NCBI GenBank assembly: GCA_023423535.1
Contig: JAFAFL010000093.1
Coordinates: 1 to 25,701 of the forward strand
Origin: Pseudomonadota bacterium
GTDB lineage: Bacteria > Myxococcota > Myxococcia > Myxococcales > Myxococcaceae
Direction of reading: 5' to 3'
DNA: 25,701 nucleotides
Part shown: piece after piece, positions 15,446-24,119 of the stretch
Layout of the letters: the number at the start of each line of letters is the position of its first letter
Numbering within the stretch: position 1 is the first letter of the stretch
The notes under the pieces: generated by a model
What the model saw: the letters and a program-made list of their open reading frames with translations, nothing else
Databases searched by the model: none
What the model was told of the DNA's origin: nothing
Translations under genes and position numbers: made by a program

Positions 15446-15513
15446 TCAGTGAATATCAATCCGAAACTCAATTTTCTTCATAATGGACTCAATCTCGCTT
15501 CATCACGCCGTCA
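15446..15513. promoter_or_regulatory. Helically phased TCA motifs in an AT-rich promoter gap
   Basis: TCA occurs at 15446, 15456, 15468, 15478, 15489, 15500 and 15511, giving steps of 10, 12, 10, 11, 11 and 11 bp. Three copies are TCAAT, and ACTCAAT is repeated exactly at 15466 and 15487. The stretch 15421-15500 is about 60% A+T in a roughly 30% A+T window. SARP regulators typically bind direct heptamers about 11 or 22 bp apart, and a SARP-type gene lies downstream. The region separates the lipoprotein gene (-) from the flavoprotein gene (+) and contains no gene of its own. Confidence 0.45.
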
Positions 15514-15589
15514 TCCCCCCACGCGGAGAAAGGTCCTCCCACTCGCGCGGCCACACCTGCCGCGCCCAATTCGGAAAGAGGGGCAGAGG

Positions 15590-16765
15590 ATGAACGAAGC
15601 AGGAACGGAGCTGTTGGACGCGGTGAGGGCGCTGGCGCCGGCGATCGCGGGGCGGGCGGTGGAGATCGAGGAGGGGCGGCGGCTCCCGGCGCAGACGCTG
15701 GCGGAGCTGAAGGGAACGGGCCTCTTCCGGATGTTCGTGCCGCGGTCGCTCGGCGGGATCGAGGTGGACCTGCGCACCGGGCTCGAGGCGCTGGAGATGC
15801 TCTCCCGCGCGGACGGCGCGGCCGGCTGGACGGTGATGATCGGCTCGGAGACGCCGCACCTCTTCGCGCTGCTGCCGCACGAGACGATGAAGGCGCTCTA
15901 TGCGGAGGGCGGCCCGGACCTCATCCTCGGCGGGGGCTTCAACGCGCAGGGCGAGGCGCGCGCAGTGCCCGGCGGCTACCGCGTCACCGGGCGCTGGGCC
16001 TTCGCCAGCGGGAGCGAGCACTGCGACTTCCTCTTCGGCAACTGCGTGGTGCTCGGCGAGGACGGCTCTCCGCGAAGCGTGAGTGCGGCGGGCGTTCCCG
16101 AGCTGCGGACGATGGTGTTCCGCGCGGCGGACGCGCGGGTGCACGACACCTGGCGGGTGCTCGGGCTGCGCGGCACCGGGAGCCACGACTTCAGCGTGGA
16201 AGGCCTCTTCGTCCCCGAGTCCTCCACCTTCGACCTCTTCGGCGGCACTCCCACGGTGCCCGAGCACGGCTACGCGGCGCCCGTGCTGCAGTTCGCGCTG
16301 CACATGGGCGCGGTGGCGGTGGGCATCGCCCAGGGCGCGGTGGACGACGCGATCGCGCTGGCGAAGGGCGGCAAGAAGCGGCTCTACGCGCCGGCGCCGC
16401 TGTCGCAGATGCCCCTGTTCCAGCACCAGCTCGGCCAGGCGGAGGCGCAGGTGAGGGCCGCTCGCGCTGCGCTGCACGCCGAGGCGGAGCTCTTCTGGAA
16501 GACCGCCCTCGAGGCGCCGGAAGGGGCCCCGCTGCTGGCGCCCCGGGTGACGGGCACGCTGGTCTGGGTGGCGCAGGCCTGCACCGCGGCGACCGACGCG
16601 CTCTTCCGGGCCTCGGGAGGTGGCGCCGCGCGGGACGGCGCACCGCTGCAGCGGCGGTTCCGCGACATGCACACGCTCGCGCAGCACGGTGCCTGCACCG
16701 ACGGCTGGTTCACCGGTGCCGGGGCCGCGCTGCTGGGGCTGCCCGGCGGCGGCCCGCTCGGATAG
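15590..16765 (+). CDS. Acyl-CoA dehydrogenase-fold flavoprotein, probable group D flavin monooxygenase
   Basis: The 391-residue protein has the acyl-CoA dehydrogenase fold. An N-terminal helical domain (LAELKGTGLFRMFVPRSLGGIE) is followed by a middle beta domain (VPGGYRVTGRWAFASGSEHCD, and VLGLRGTGSHDFSVEGLFVPE). The C-terminal helices end FRDMHTLAQHGACTDGWF. The short C-terminal domain with RDMHTLAQH and the absence of the usual dehydrogenase glutamate context fit the Acyl-CoA_dh_2 group (HsaA, HpaB-like, DszC). These are two-component oxygenases using reduced flavin from a partner reductase. No reductase gene is nearby. The substrate is unknown; an ordinary acyl-CoA dehydrogenase is the alternative. 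ATG 15590 follows purine-rich GAGGGGCAGAGG. The SARP regulator follows after 35 bp. Confidence 0.85.
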   Translation: MNEAGTELLDAVRALAPAIAGRAVEIEEGRRLPAQTLAELKGTGLFRMFVPRSLGGIEVDLRTGLEALEMLSRADGAAGWTVMIGSETPHLFALLPHETMKALYAEGGPDLILGGGFNAQGEARAVPGGYRVTGRWAFASGSEHCDFLFGNCVVLGEDGSPRSVSAAGVPELRTMVFRAADARVHDTWRVLGLRGTGSHDFSVEGLFVPESSTFDLFGGTPTVPEHGYAAPVLQFALHMGAVAVGIAQGAVDDAIALAKGGKKRLYAPAPLSQMPLFQHQLGQAEAQVRAARAALHAEAELFWKTALEAPEGAPLLAPRVTGTLVWVAQACTAATDALFRASGGGAARDGAPLQRRFRDMHTLAQHGACTDGWFTGAGAALLGLPGGGPLG

Positions 16766-16800
16766 CGATTCGGGGACGCCCGGGCGGAGGTACGGTCGAG

Positions 16801-18885
16801 GTGATGGGTTGGCGCGTGCAGCTTCTGGGCGTCCCGGTGGCGGTCAGTCCGGAGGGGAAGGGACTCCGGCTGGAGCGGCGCGCGGCGGCGCTGCTCGCGT
16901 ACCTCGCGCTGGAGGGACGGTCGGCGAAGTTCGCGCTCGCGAGCCTGCTCTGGCCCGACCCCGAGCCGCCCACCGTGCGCAACAACATGCGCCACCTGCT
17001 GCGGCGGATGCGCGTGGCGACCGGGGGACAGCCGCTGGCCGAGGGCGCGGGGCAGCAGCTCGAGCTTCCCTCGGCGGTGAGCGTGGACGCCGCGCGGCTG
17101 AAGGCGAGCGCGCAGGTGCGAGACCACACGGGCGTCCTCGCGGCGTCGGGAGGAGGCATCCGCGAGCTGCTCGCGGGACTCTCCTTCGACGACTGTCCGG
17201 AGTTCGCGCGCTGGCTGGACGGCGCGAGGGCCTCGGTCTCCGGCTGGTACCGCCACGCGCTGGGCTCGGAGCTGCAGCGGCTCGAGCGCGACGGAGGATG
17301 GGACGCGGCGCTGCTGCTGGCGCTGGAGTGGGTGCGCGACGAGCCCGAATCCGAGGAGGCCTCCCGCCACCTCATCCGCCTGCACTACCTGCGCGGTGAG
17401 CGCAGCGCGGCGCTCTCCGCCTTCGAGCGCTTGCGGGAAGCCCTCTCGCGCGAGCTGGGCGTCGAGCCCTCCGAGGAGCTCTGCCGGATGCGCGACGCGC
17501 TCGATCGCGCGGCGGTGCCCGCCACGACCCCTTCCGGGATGCGCGCCGTCCTGCCCCTGTCGGTGCAGCGTCCTCCGGTGCTGGCGGGGCGCGAGGCGAC
17601 GTGGCGGGAGCTCGAGGAGGCCTGGGAGCGGGGCGTGCCGCTGCTCTTCATCGGCGGCGAGCCGGGGGTGGGGAAGAGCCGGCTGGCGGAGGAGTTCGCG
17701 GAGCGGAAGGGGCGCTGGCTCCGCGCCGAAGGACGGGTGGGCGAACGCGAGGTGCCCTACGCCGCCCACACGCGCGTGCTGCGGACCCTGCGCGCGCAGC
17801 GGCCGGACGTGACCTTGGAGGAGTGGGTGCGGCGCGAGCTCCTGCGCCTGTTGCCGGAGCTCGGGGCGCCCGGAGAGCTGCCCGGCCCGCTGCACGACGA
17901 GCGGGATCTGCTGCGCTTCTACGAGGCGAACTTCGAGGCGATGGTCGCGCTGCACAGCCGGCTCGACACGGTGGTGGTGGACGACCTGCAGTACTGGGAT
18001 GACGCGAGCAGCCGGCTCTTCACCTGGGTGCTCGCGCGGCTGCGGGACGGCGAGGGCCGGAGGCTCCCCCGCTTCATCGACTGCTACCGCCGCGGCGAGC
18101 TGACGCCGTACGTGGATCGGGTGGCGGACGAGCTCGTCTCCGAGGGGCTCGCGCGCCGCTTCGAGCTGGGGCCGCTGGACGAGGAGGACGTGCGGCGGCT
18201 GGTGGCGGCGTCCGGCGTGGACGGCGCGGAGGCCCACGCCGGAGAGATCGCGCGGTTCACCGGAGGCAACCCGCTCTTCGTGGTGGAGACGCTCAAGCAC
18301 CTGCTGGAGACGGGGGCGCTGGCAGGGGGCTGGCCGGAGCGCCTGCCGCCGCCGGGGAAGGTGGTGCTGCTCATCGCGCGCAGGCTGGAGCGGCTCTCAC
18401 CTGAGGCGCTGCAGCTCGCGCGGGTGGCGGCGCTCGGCCGGACGCAGTTCAGCCTCTCGCTCGCGGCGCGGGTGCTGCAGCGGCCGATGGTGGCGGTGGG
18501 ACAGGCCGCGGCGGAGCTGGAGGCGGCGCTGCTGATGGTGGAGGAGCGCTTCACCCACGACCTCGTGCACGAGGCGGTGGAGGCGGGCATCCCCGCAGCG
18601 CTCGGACGCGCGCTGCACCAGGCGATCGCCGAGGAGCTCGCGCAGCGGGAGGCCCCGGCGGTCCTGCAGGCGCACCACTGGCTCGAGGCCGGCGTGCCCG
18701 GGCGTGGGCTTGCGTTGCTGCTCACCGCCGCGTCCGCGGAGGAGGACGCGCTGCTGTCCGGCGAGGCCGCTGCCCTCTACGCGCGCGCGGCGGGGCTGCT
18801 GGAGGGGGCGGGACAGCTCGGCGAGGCGCAGGCCCTCCGCGAGCGCGAGGCGCGGTGCCGGCGTGTGCTGCAGCGGAGGAACTGA
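16801..18885 (+). CDS. SARP-type regulator: winged helix, BTAD and AAA ATPase domains
   Basis: A 694-residue transcriptional activator of the AfsR/SARP type. Residues about 5-100 form an OmpR-like winged helix (LERRAAALLAYLALEGRSAKFALASLLWP, NNMRHLLRRMR). About 105-238 is the bacterial transcriptional activation domain (LEWVRDEPESEEASRHLIRL, LREALSRELGVEPSEEL). From about 258 comes a STAND/AAA-type ATPase with Walker A GGEPGVGKS (285-293) and Walker B VVVDDLQYWDD (391-401), followed by helical repeats. The C-terminal helical part is short, with no second DNA-binding domain. GTG 16801 with GGAGG 10 bases upstream; ATG at 16804 is the alternative. It lies 35 bp after the flavoprotein gene and is probably co-transcribed with it and controls it; this is inference. 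Confidence 0.9.
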   Translation: MMGWRVQLLGVPVAVSPEGKGLRLERRAAALLAYLALEGRSAKFALASLLWPDPEPPTVRNNMRHLLRRMRVATGGQPLAEGAGQQLELPSAVSVDAARLKASAQVRDHTGVLAASGGGIRELLAGLSFDDCPEFARWLDGARASVSGWYRHALGSELQRLERDGGWDAALLLALEWVRDEPESEEASRHLIRLHYLRGERSAALSAFERLREALSRELGVEPSEELCRMRDALDRAAVPATTPSGMRAVLPLSVQRPPVLAGREATWRELEEAWERGVPLLFIGGEPGVGKSRLAEEFAERKGRWLRAEGRVGEREVPYAAHTRVLRTLRAQRPDVTLEEWVRRELLRLLPELGAPGELPGPLHDERDLLRFYEANFEAMVALHSRLDTVVVDDLQYWDDASSRLFTWVLARLRDGEGRRLPRFIDCYRRGELTPYVDRVADELVSEGLARRFELGPLDEEDVRRLVAASGVDGAEAHAGEIARFTGGNPLFVVETLKHLLETGALAGGWPERLPPPGKVVLLIARRLERLSPEALQLARVAALGRTQFSLSLAARVLQRPMVAVGQAAAELEAALLMVEERFTHDLVHEAVEAGIPAALGRALHQAIAEELAQREAPAVLQAHHWLEAGVPGRGLALLLTAASAEEDALLSGEAAALYARAAGLLEGAGQLGEAQALREREARCRRVLQRRN

Positions 18886-18888
18886 AGG

Positions 18889-19470
18889 TCAGTGCAGCCG
18901 GTCCGGAGGCTTCGCCTCCTTCTCCGCCGCCCGACGGTGCTCGGCCTGCTGGAGCAGCTCCATCCTGCGGTCGTGCAGCGTGCGCTGCAGCGTCTCGCGC
19001 GGCGTCGTCCCGTCGACGAAGAGCTCGGCGCCATCGAGCTCCAGCTCCATCGGCCCCACCCGAGGCGCGAGCGCATCGAGCGCCAGCGCGCAGAGTTCCG
19101 CGGAGCTCGCCTCCACCTCCAGATCCGCGAGGGTGATCCCGTCCGTCTTGCCGCCGGTGTGGATGAGGACGTCGTCGCCGTCCGGCGCGCGGAGGCGGAG
19201 CCGGCTGCCACGCCGGGTGACGGTGCCGAGCCCGGCGCGCTCCAGCGACTGCCCCATGGCCTCGAGGCTCGTGGGCCCAGGAACGCCGAAGCGCGGCGGG
19301 GGCGGGCGGACGACGACCTGGACGCGCCGGGGCCTCGCGCGGGTGGGCCACGGCGGCCGCCCGCTCGCGAGCCTGCGGCGCACGAGGAAGAACAGCAGCA
19401 GCCCCAGCGCGGTGCCGAGGATCACCGAGTTCCGCAACGACCAGATCCCCTCCGACACGAGCGCTCCCAT
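18889..19470 (-). CDS. Membrane-anchored protein of unknown function
   Basis: Not recognised. 193 residues: one N-terminal membrane helix at about 14-31 (NSVILGTALGLLLFFLV) followed by Arg/Pro-rich sequence (about 32-62). A compact mixed domain follows (about 65-170: LEAMGQSLERAGLGTVTRRGSRLRL, DVLIHTGGKTDGITLADLEVE, GPMELELDGAELFVDGTT). The end is a charged helix (LHDRRMELLQQAEHRRAAEKEAK). The positive residues after the helix suggest that the soluble domain faces the cytoplasm. It converges on the SARP gene with a 3-bp gap and diverges from the methyltransferase gene. Confidence 0.75.
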   Translation of the reverse strand: MGALVSEGIWSLRNSVILGTALGLLLFFLVRRRLASGRPPWPTRARPRRVQVVVRPPPPRFGVPGPTSLEAMGQSLERAGLGTVTRRGSRLRLRAPDGDDVLIHTGGKTDGITLADLEVEASSAELCALALDALAPRVGPMELELDGAELFVDGTTPRETLQRTLHDRRMELLQQAEHRRAAEKEAKPPDRLH

Positions 19471-19483
19471 CTCCGCGGAGATG
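19468..19483. promoter_or_regulatory. 16-bp perfect palindrome covering a start codon
   Basis: CATCTCCGCGGAGATG is fully self-complementary and includes the ATG of the minus-strand membrane protein gene, in the 52-bp divergent gap. In mRNA it would sequester the start; in DNA it could bind a dimer. A minus-strand TTACAT at 19481-19486 overlaps it and could be a -10 box. Confidence 0.3.
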
Positions 19484-19510
19484 TAACCCGTCGGCGCGCA
19501 CAGGTCGCGC

Positions 19511-19516
19511 TACCTT
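19511..19516 (+). promoter_or_regulatory. Candidate -10 box TACCTT for the methyltransferase gene
   Basis: TACCTT lies 6 bases before the GTG at 19523, with no Shine-Dalgarno sequence. Fits a leaderless transcript. Confidence 0.3.
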
Positions 19517-19522
19517 CTGCCG

Positions 19523-20461
19523 GTGCGTTTCCACCGCGAGCCGCTGATCGACATCGTCCGCCACCTGCGCGCGCAGCTCTCGGGCGGCTCAGAGTGGGCG
19601 ACGATCGAGGTCCCGGATCCGGATCTCGGACGCGGCCGCTATCCGGGAGAGCCGGTGGGCGACGGCGATGCGCTGGTGCACCGCCCGCTGCGCGCCTGGT
19701 GCGATCTGGCGGAGGGGCTCGGGTGCCGGCTGCTCACGCCGCGCGCGGTGTCGCAGACCCACGTGCAGCTGCGCTTCGAGCCGTTGGGGCCTGAAGCGGA
19801 GTGGCACGCGGACGGGCGTGGCGCGGGCACCGGTGAAGCGCCGCCGCGCGAGGAGCGCTACGGCACCGCCTCCTCCTTCGCGCGCTTCCGGAAGTACGAG
19901 GACGCAGGCTTCCTCCTCCCCTGGCTCGAGGCACTGGGCCGGCTTCCGTTGGAGAGGGGGCAGCGGGTGCTCGATCTGGGCGTGAACCGCGGCGACGAGC
20001 TCCTCGCGCTGGAGGAGTGGTCCGGCGCCAGCGACCTGCGCTTCGTGGGCATCGACCACAGCCCGAGCGCCATCGCGGAAGCACGCCGCCGGCTGCCTGC
20101 GCCGAAGCACCACTTCATCGAGGCGGACCTCAACGCGCTGCCGGAGGACCTCGGCCGCTTCTCGCTCGTCGTCTCCATCGGCACCCTGCAGAGCCCGGGC
20201 GTGGACGACCACGCGCTCCTGCGCCTGCTGGTGCAGCGGCACCTCGAGCCGAAGGCGTCGCTGCTCCTCGGCTTCCCCAACTGCCGCATGCGGGACGGCG
20301 AAATCATCCACGGCGCGCGCATCCGCAACCTCCGCGAGGGCGAGCTCTCGCTGCTGGTGAAGGACCTCTCCTTCTACCGGCGCTACCTGCACCAGCACGG
20401 CTTCCGCACCTTCCTCACCGGCAAGTACGAGCTGCTGCTCACCGCGATCCGCGACGGCTGA
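19523..20461 (+). CDS. SAM-dependent methyltransferase, class I
   Basis: 312 residues. The first 125 are unlike known domains (EVPDPDLGRGRYPGEPV, LRAWCDLAEGLGCRLLTP) and may bind the substrate. The Rossmann methyltransferase domain starts at about 145: motif I QRVLDLGVNRGDELL (147-161), acidic loop FVGIDHSPSAI (175-185), motif II region FIEADLNALPEDLGRFSLVV, and a late HLEPKASLLLGFPNC strand. The substrate is unknown, and NRGDE in place of the usual GxGxG end is a small deviation seen in some subfamilies. GTG 19523 is the first start giving the complete N-terminus. Convergent with recQ across 22 bp, where ACGCGGG and CCCGCGT (20461-20493) form a weak inverted repeat. Confidence 0.82.
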   Translation: MRFHREPLIDIVRHLRAQLSGGSEWATIEVPDPDLGRGRYPGEPVGDGDALVHRPLRAWCDLAEGLGCRLLTPRAVSQTHVQLRFEPLGPEAEWHADGRGAGTGEAPPREERYGTASSFARFRKYEDAGFLLPWLEALGRLPLERGQRVLDLGVNRGDELLALEEWSGASDLRFVGIDHSPSAIAEARRRLPAPKHHFIEADLNALPEDLGRFSLVVSIGTLQSPGVDDHALLRLLVQRHLEPKASLLLGFPNCRMRDGEIIHGARIRNLREGELSLLVKDLSFYRRYLHQHGFRTFLTGKYELLLTAIRDG

Positions 20462-20483
20462 CGCGGGCCCTGGACGCTGACGG

Positions 20484-22355
20484 CTACCCGCGTGCCCGAT
20501 GCTCGCGGACGAGTGCGAGGAGGTCGTCGCCGAACCTGTCGATCTTCGCCGGCCCGAGCCCAGGAACCTTCGCCAGCGCGGCGCGGCTCTGCGGCATCGC
20601 CTGCGCAATGGCCGCGAGCGTCTTGCGCTGGAAGACCATGTACGTCTTCCACTTCAGCTGCCGCGCCATCCTCTTGCGGTACCCATCCAGCGCGTAGGCC
20701 AGCGACGAGCCGGACGCGCTCTTTGCCGTCGATCGCGTCCTGCGCTCACCCGTACGCCGCGCCTCGGCCAGCGGCCTGCTAGCGAGCCACACGGTCGGGT
20801 ACTTCAGCCCGCGCCGCACCAGCACCCCGCGCGCGAGCAGCTCGTCGAGGCCCGCGACGATGAGCTCCTCCCCGTGCTCCGCCAGCGACCCGAACGCCGG
20901 CAGAGAAGCGAGCCCCGCCTTCTTCAGCGCCAGCGACTTCCCGCCGCGCAGCGCCCTCGCGAGGTTCCGCTTCCCGACCGGGTGGGGGAGCTCCTGCGCC
21001 GCCTGCGCGATGGCCGCCAGCAACGCCTCCGGCACGACGGGACGCTCCCTTGCCTCGGCCGCCTCCGAGTCCTCCGCGCCGTCCTCGGCGCCTCCCGCGC
21101 ACACGTCACACACCCCGCACGGCGGTGGCGCGGTCGTGCCGGTGAAGTGCACGCAGAGCACCTGCTGCCGGCACTTGTCGGTCAGTGTGGCGTAGCGCTC
21201 GACCGCGGCGAGCGCGGCCTCCTGCCGGGCCTCGAGCACCTCGCTCGACGCTGAACCCGACTGGAGCCTCCGCTGCGTGACGAGATCCCCCGGCCCGAAG
21301 AAGAGCAGGCACTTCGCTGCCGCCCCGTCACGGCCCGCGCGTCCGGCCTCCTGGTAGTAGGCCTCGAGGCTGCCGGGCGCGCTGAAGTGCACGATGAGCC
21401 GCACGTCCGGGTAGTCGATCCCCATGCCGAACGCGTTGGTGGCCACGAGCACGCGCGTCCTCCCGCGGTCGAACCCGCCCTTTGCCCGGTCCCTCGCAAG
21501 CGTCGTCCTGCCCGCGTGGTAGTGCGCCGCCGCGAAGCCCGCGCTCTTCAGCGCTGCCGCCACCGCCTCGGTCTTCTTCCGGGTCGCGCAGTACACGATC
21601 GCGCGTCCGCCACCGACCTTGCTTCGCAGCCCCGCCTCATCGAGCGCCTCGACCAGCGCCTTCGTGCGCAGCGCATCCGTCCGCAGCGCGCGCACGCTGA
21701 AGGAGAGGTTCGGCCGGCGGAAGTCCCCGAGCACGCGCTGCGGCTCGTGCAGCTCGAGTCGCGAGACGATCTCGTCGAGCACCCTCGGCGTGGCGGTGGC
21801 GGTCAGCGCGATCACCGGCGCCTTCGTCAGCGGCCGCAGCTCGTGCAACCTCAGGTATTCCGGACGGAAATCGTGTCCCCACTGGCTGAGGCAGTGCGCT
21901 TCGTCCACCGCCACGAGCGCAATGCGAGAGCGCTCCAGCAGCCGGTGGAAGCTCCCCAGCGCCGCCCGCTCCGGCGACACGTAGAGCAGGTCCAGCTCGC
22001 CACGCACGAGCATCGCCACGGCCTCGCGCTGCTGCAGCTCGTCCTGCGCGCTGTTCAGCGCCCGCGCTGAGATCCCTCGCGCCGTCAGCGCCTCCACCTG
22101 GTCCTGCATCAGCGCGATGAGCGGCGAGATGACGAGCGTCGTCCCCAGCCCCCTCCGCCGCAGAGACACCGCCGGCACCTGGTAGCAGAGCGACTTCCCC
22201 GCGCCGGTGGGCAGGAGCACCACCGCGTCGCGACCGGAGAGCACCGCCTCCACCGCGTCCTGCTGCCCGCCGCGGAAGTCGGAATGGCCGAAGACTTCCC
22301 GCAGCACCGCGCGCGGGTCGGAGGAGGGATCGAAGCGGAGGAGGTCCTGCTGCAT
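20484..22355 (-). CDS. recQ: ATP-dependent DNA helicase RecQ
   Basis: A 3'-5' DNA helicase acting in recombination repair and fork restart. 623 residues in the full RecQ order. Helicase motifs: motif 0 FRGGQQDAVEAVL, Walker A LLPTGAGKS (47-55), DEAHCLSQWGHDFRPEY (151-167) with the RecQ aromatic-rich loop, and motif VI QEAGRAGRDG (335-344). The RQC zinc site has Cys395, Cys401, Cys413, Cys416 and Cys419, of which four should bind zinc. A winged helix follows, then a C-terminal HRDC domain at about 560-623 (WKTYMVFQRKTLAAIAQAMP, LAKVPGLGPAKIDRFGDDLLAL). It follows the HD-GYP gene by 33 bp on the same strand and may be read from the same transcript. No Shine-Dalgarno sequence is obvious. Confidence 0.96.
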   Translation of the reverse strand: MQQDLLRFDPSSDPRAVLREVFGHSDFRGGQQDAVEAVLSGRDAVVLLPTGAGKSLCYQVPAVSLRRRGLGTTLVISPLIALMQDQVEALTARGISARALNSAQDELQQREAVAMLVRGELDLLYVSPERAALGSFHRLLERSRIALVAVDEAHCLSQWGHDFRPEYLRLHELRPLTKAPVIALTATATPRVLDEIVSRLELHEPQRVLGDFRRPNLSFSVRALRTDALRTKALVEALDEAGLRSKVGGGRAIVYCATRKKTEAVAAALKSAGFAAAHYHAGRTTLARDRAKGGFDRGRTRVLVATNAFGMGIDYPDVRLIVHFSAPGSLEAYYQEAGRAGRDGAAAKCLLFFGPGDLVTQRRLQSGSASSEVLEARQEAALAAVERYATLTDKCRQQVLCVHFTGTTAPPPCGVCDVCAGGAEDGAEDSEAAEARERPVVPEALLAAIAQAAQELPHPVGKRNLARALRGGKSLALKKAGLASLPAFGSLAEHGEELIVAGLDELLARGVLVRRGLKYPTVWLASRPLAEARRTGERRTRSTAKSASGSSLAYALDGYRKRMARQLKWKTYMVFQRKTLAAIAQAMPQSRAALAKVPGLGPAKIDRFGDDLLALVREHRARG

Positions 22356-22388
22356 CCCGCGCGAGTACCACGGGCGTCCGACGCCCGC

Positions 22389-24116
22389 TCACCCCACCAG
22401 CTTCACCGGCCCGCGGTGTCCCTCCAGCCGCACGCCCTTCTTCTCCAGCACCCGCCGCAGCGCATCGACGACATCCGGATCGAGCTGCGCGCCGCGCAGG
22501 CGCTCCATGATCTTCATCGTCTCATCGAGCGGCAGCGCCTTCTGATAGGGCCGCGTGGAGGTACACGCATCGAAGGTGTCCGCGCAGTTCACGATCCGCG
22601 CCGATAGCGGGATCTCCGTCCCCTTGAGCTTGTCCGGATAGCCATTCCCGTCCCAGCGCTCGTGGTGGCTGCGGATCGCGGCGCGCACCGGGGCGAGGAA
22701 CTTGATCGACTCGACCATCGTGTCGCCGATCTCCGGATGGCCGCGCATGACGGTCATCTCCTCGTCGGTGAGGCGCGTCTGCTTGCAGAGGATGCTCTCG
22801 ATGATCCCGATCTTGCCCACGTCGTGGAGGATGCCGCCGTAGTGCAGCCACTTGAGCTCGCGCTCGGTGAGCGAAAGCTCCCGGCCGATCTCCAGCGCGA
22901 GGTCGCCCACCCTCTGGCTGTGCCCGCGCGTGTAGGAATCCTTCGAGTCGATCGCGTTCGCCAGCGCGACGATGGTGTCGAGGTACCCCTGCTCGAGCGA
23001 CTCGTACAGGCGCCGGTTCTCACCGTCGTACGCCTGCAGTTGCTGGCTCATGTAGTTGAAGGTCCGCGCCAGCTCACCGAGCTCGTTCTTCTCTCGCACC
23101 GCCACCTGCACGCCGAACTTCCCCTGCGCGATCTCCAGCGCGCCCTTCGTGAAGCGCCCGAGCGGCCGCGTCACCCCGCGCGAGAAGACCAGCGCGAGCA
23201 CCAGCGCCACGAGCACCGCCACGCCCGCCACCGCCACGCTCCGCCGCTCCATCGCCGCGACCTGCGCGTAGGCCTGCGCCATCGGCTGCTCGCTGATGAC
23301 CGCCCAGCCCAGCTCGGGGATGAGCGAATAGGCCGCCACCACCGCGCCCTCGCTCGTCATGTCACCGGAAGCGTCCGCGAAGTTGCCGACGTGGAAGACC
23401 TCCGCGCCCCGCGATCGCCGCAGGCTCTCCAGCAGGTGCGCCACCGCCGGCCGCGCGCTGAGATCGTCACCGGTGCGAGCGCCCACGAGCGCGTCCGTCC
23501 CCACCACCAGCCTCCCGCCGGAATCGACGACGTAGGCAAAGCCGGACGAGCCGACCCGCGCACGCGCGAGCACCTCGCCCAGCCCCTTCAGCGAGACCTC
23601 CACCGCGCCGTACGCCTCCGCCGGATTGCCGAAGGGGTAGGTGAGGGTGACGACCGGCTCTGCGCGCGACGGGCTCCAGTAGACCTTCGAGTAGCGGATC
23701 TCCTCGGCGGGGAAGAGCGCCCTCGCGCGGGACTCGTGTTCGGCGAGCTCGGTGGGCGGAAGGTCCCGCAGCGCGAACGCCTGCAGGCCCGCGATGCGCT
23801 CTCCCCCCGCGTCGAAGAGCGTGACCGCCATGATCTCGCGCCGCTGCGTGAGGACGCTGCCGAGGTACGCCTGCTGCTCCGGCTTCGCGAGCGCGAAGTA
23901 GCCCGGCACCCGGGTCAGTCCGAGCGCCGCACGCGCCGGCTCGTCCACCACGCTGCGCGTCTTCAACCGCAGCTGCTTCACCCGCTCCTGCGCGAGCTCC
24001 TGCGCGTCGCGCACGAGCAGCTCCCGCGTCTCGCGCACGGACATCCAGCCGACGAGCGCGGTGGGCACCACGCCGGCGACGATCATGAGGACGAGCAGCG
24101 TCCAGAAGAGCCGCAT
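22389..24116 (-). CDS. Membrane sensor with Cache-like, HAMP and HD-GYP domains (cyclic-di-GMP phosphodiesterase)
   Basis: 575 residues. A membrane helix (about 4-26) and a second one (about 293-313) enclose a periplasmic sensing region that looks like a double Cache domain (FAYVVDSGGRLVVGTDALVG, AVVAAYSLIPELGWAVISEQP). HAMP follows (about 313-365, TRPLGRFTKGALEIAQGKF). The C-terminal HD-GYP domain (about 378-565) has HD at His431/Asp432 in LHDVGKIGI, and HHERWDGNGYP (484-494) with GYP at 492-494. All the usual metal-binding residues are present, so it should be an active hydrolase of cyclic-di-GMP. It senses an unknown extracytoplasmic ligand. It starts 3 bp after the stop of the upstream exported-protein gene. 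Confidence 0.94.
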   Translation of the reverse strand: MRLFWTLLVLMIVAGVVPTALVGWMSVRETRELLVRDAQELAQERVKQLRLKTRSVVDEPARAALGLTRVPGYFALAKPEQQAYLGSVLTQRREIMAVTLFDAGGERIAGLQAFALRDLPPTELAEHESRARALFPAEEIRYSKVYWSPSRAEPVVTLTYPFGNPAEAYGAVEVSLKGLGEVLARARVGSSGFAYVVDSGGRLVVGTDALVGARTGDDLSARPAVAHLLESLRRSRGAEVFHVGNFADASGDMTSEGAVVAAYSLIPELGWAVISEQPMAQAYAQVAAMERRSVAVAGVAVLVALVLALVFSRGVTRPLGRFTKGALEIAQGKFGVQVAVREKNELGELARTFNYMSQQLQAYDGENRRLYESLEQGYLDTIVALANAIDSKDSYTRGHSQRVGDLALEIGRELSLTERELKWLHYGGILHDVGKIGIIESILCKQTRLTDEEMTVMRGHPEIGDTMVESIKFLAPVRAAIRSHHERWDGNGYPDKLKGTEIPLSARIVNCADTFDACTSTRPYQKALPLDETMKIMERLRGAQLDPDVVDALRRVLEKKGVRLEGHRGPVKLVG

Positions 24117-24119
24117 CGC

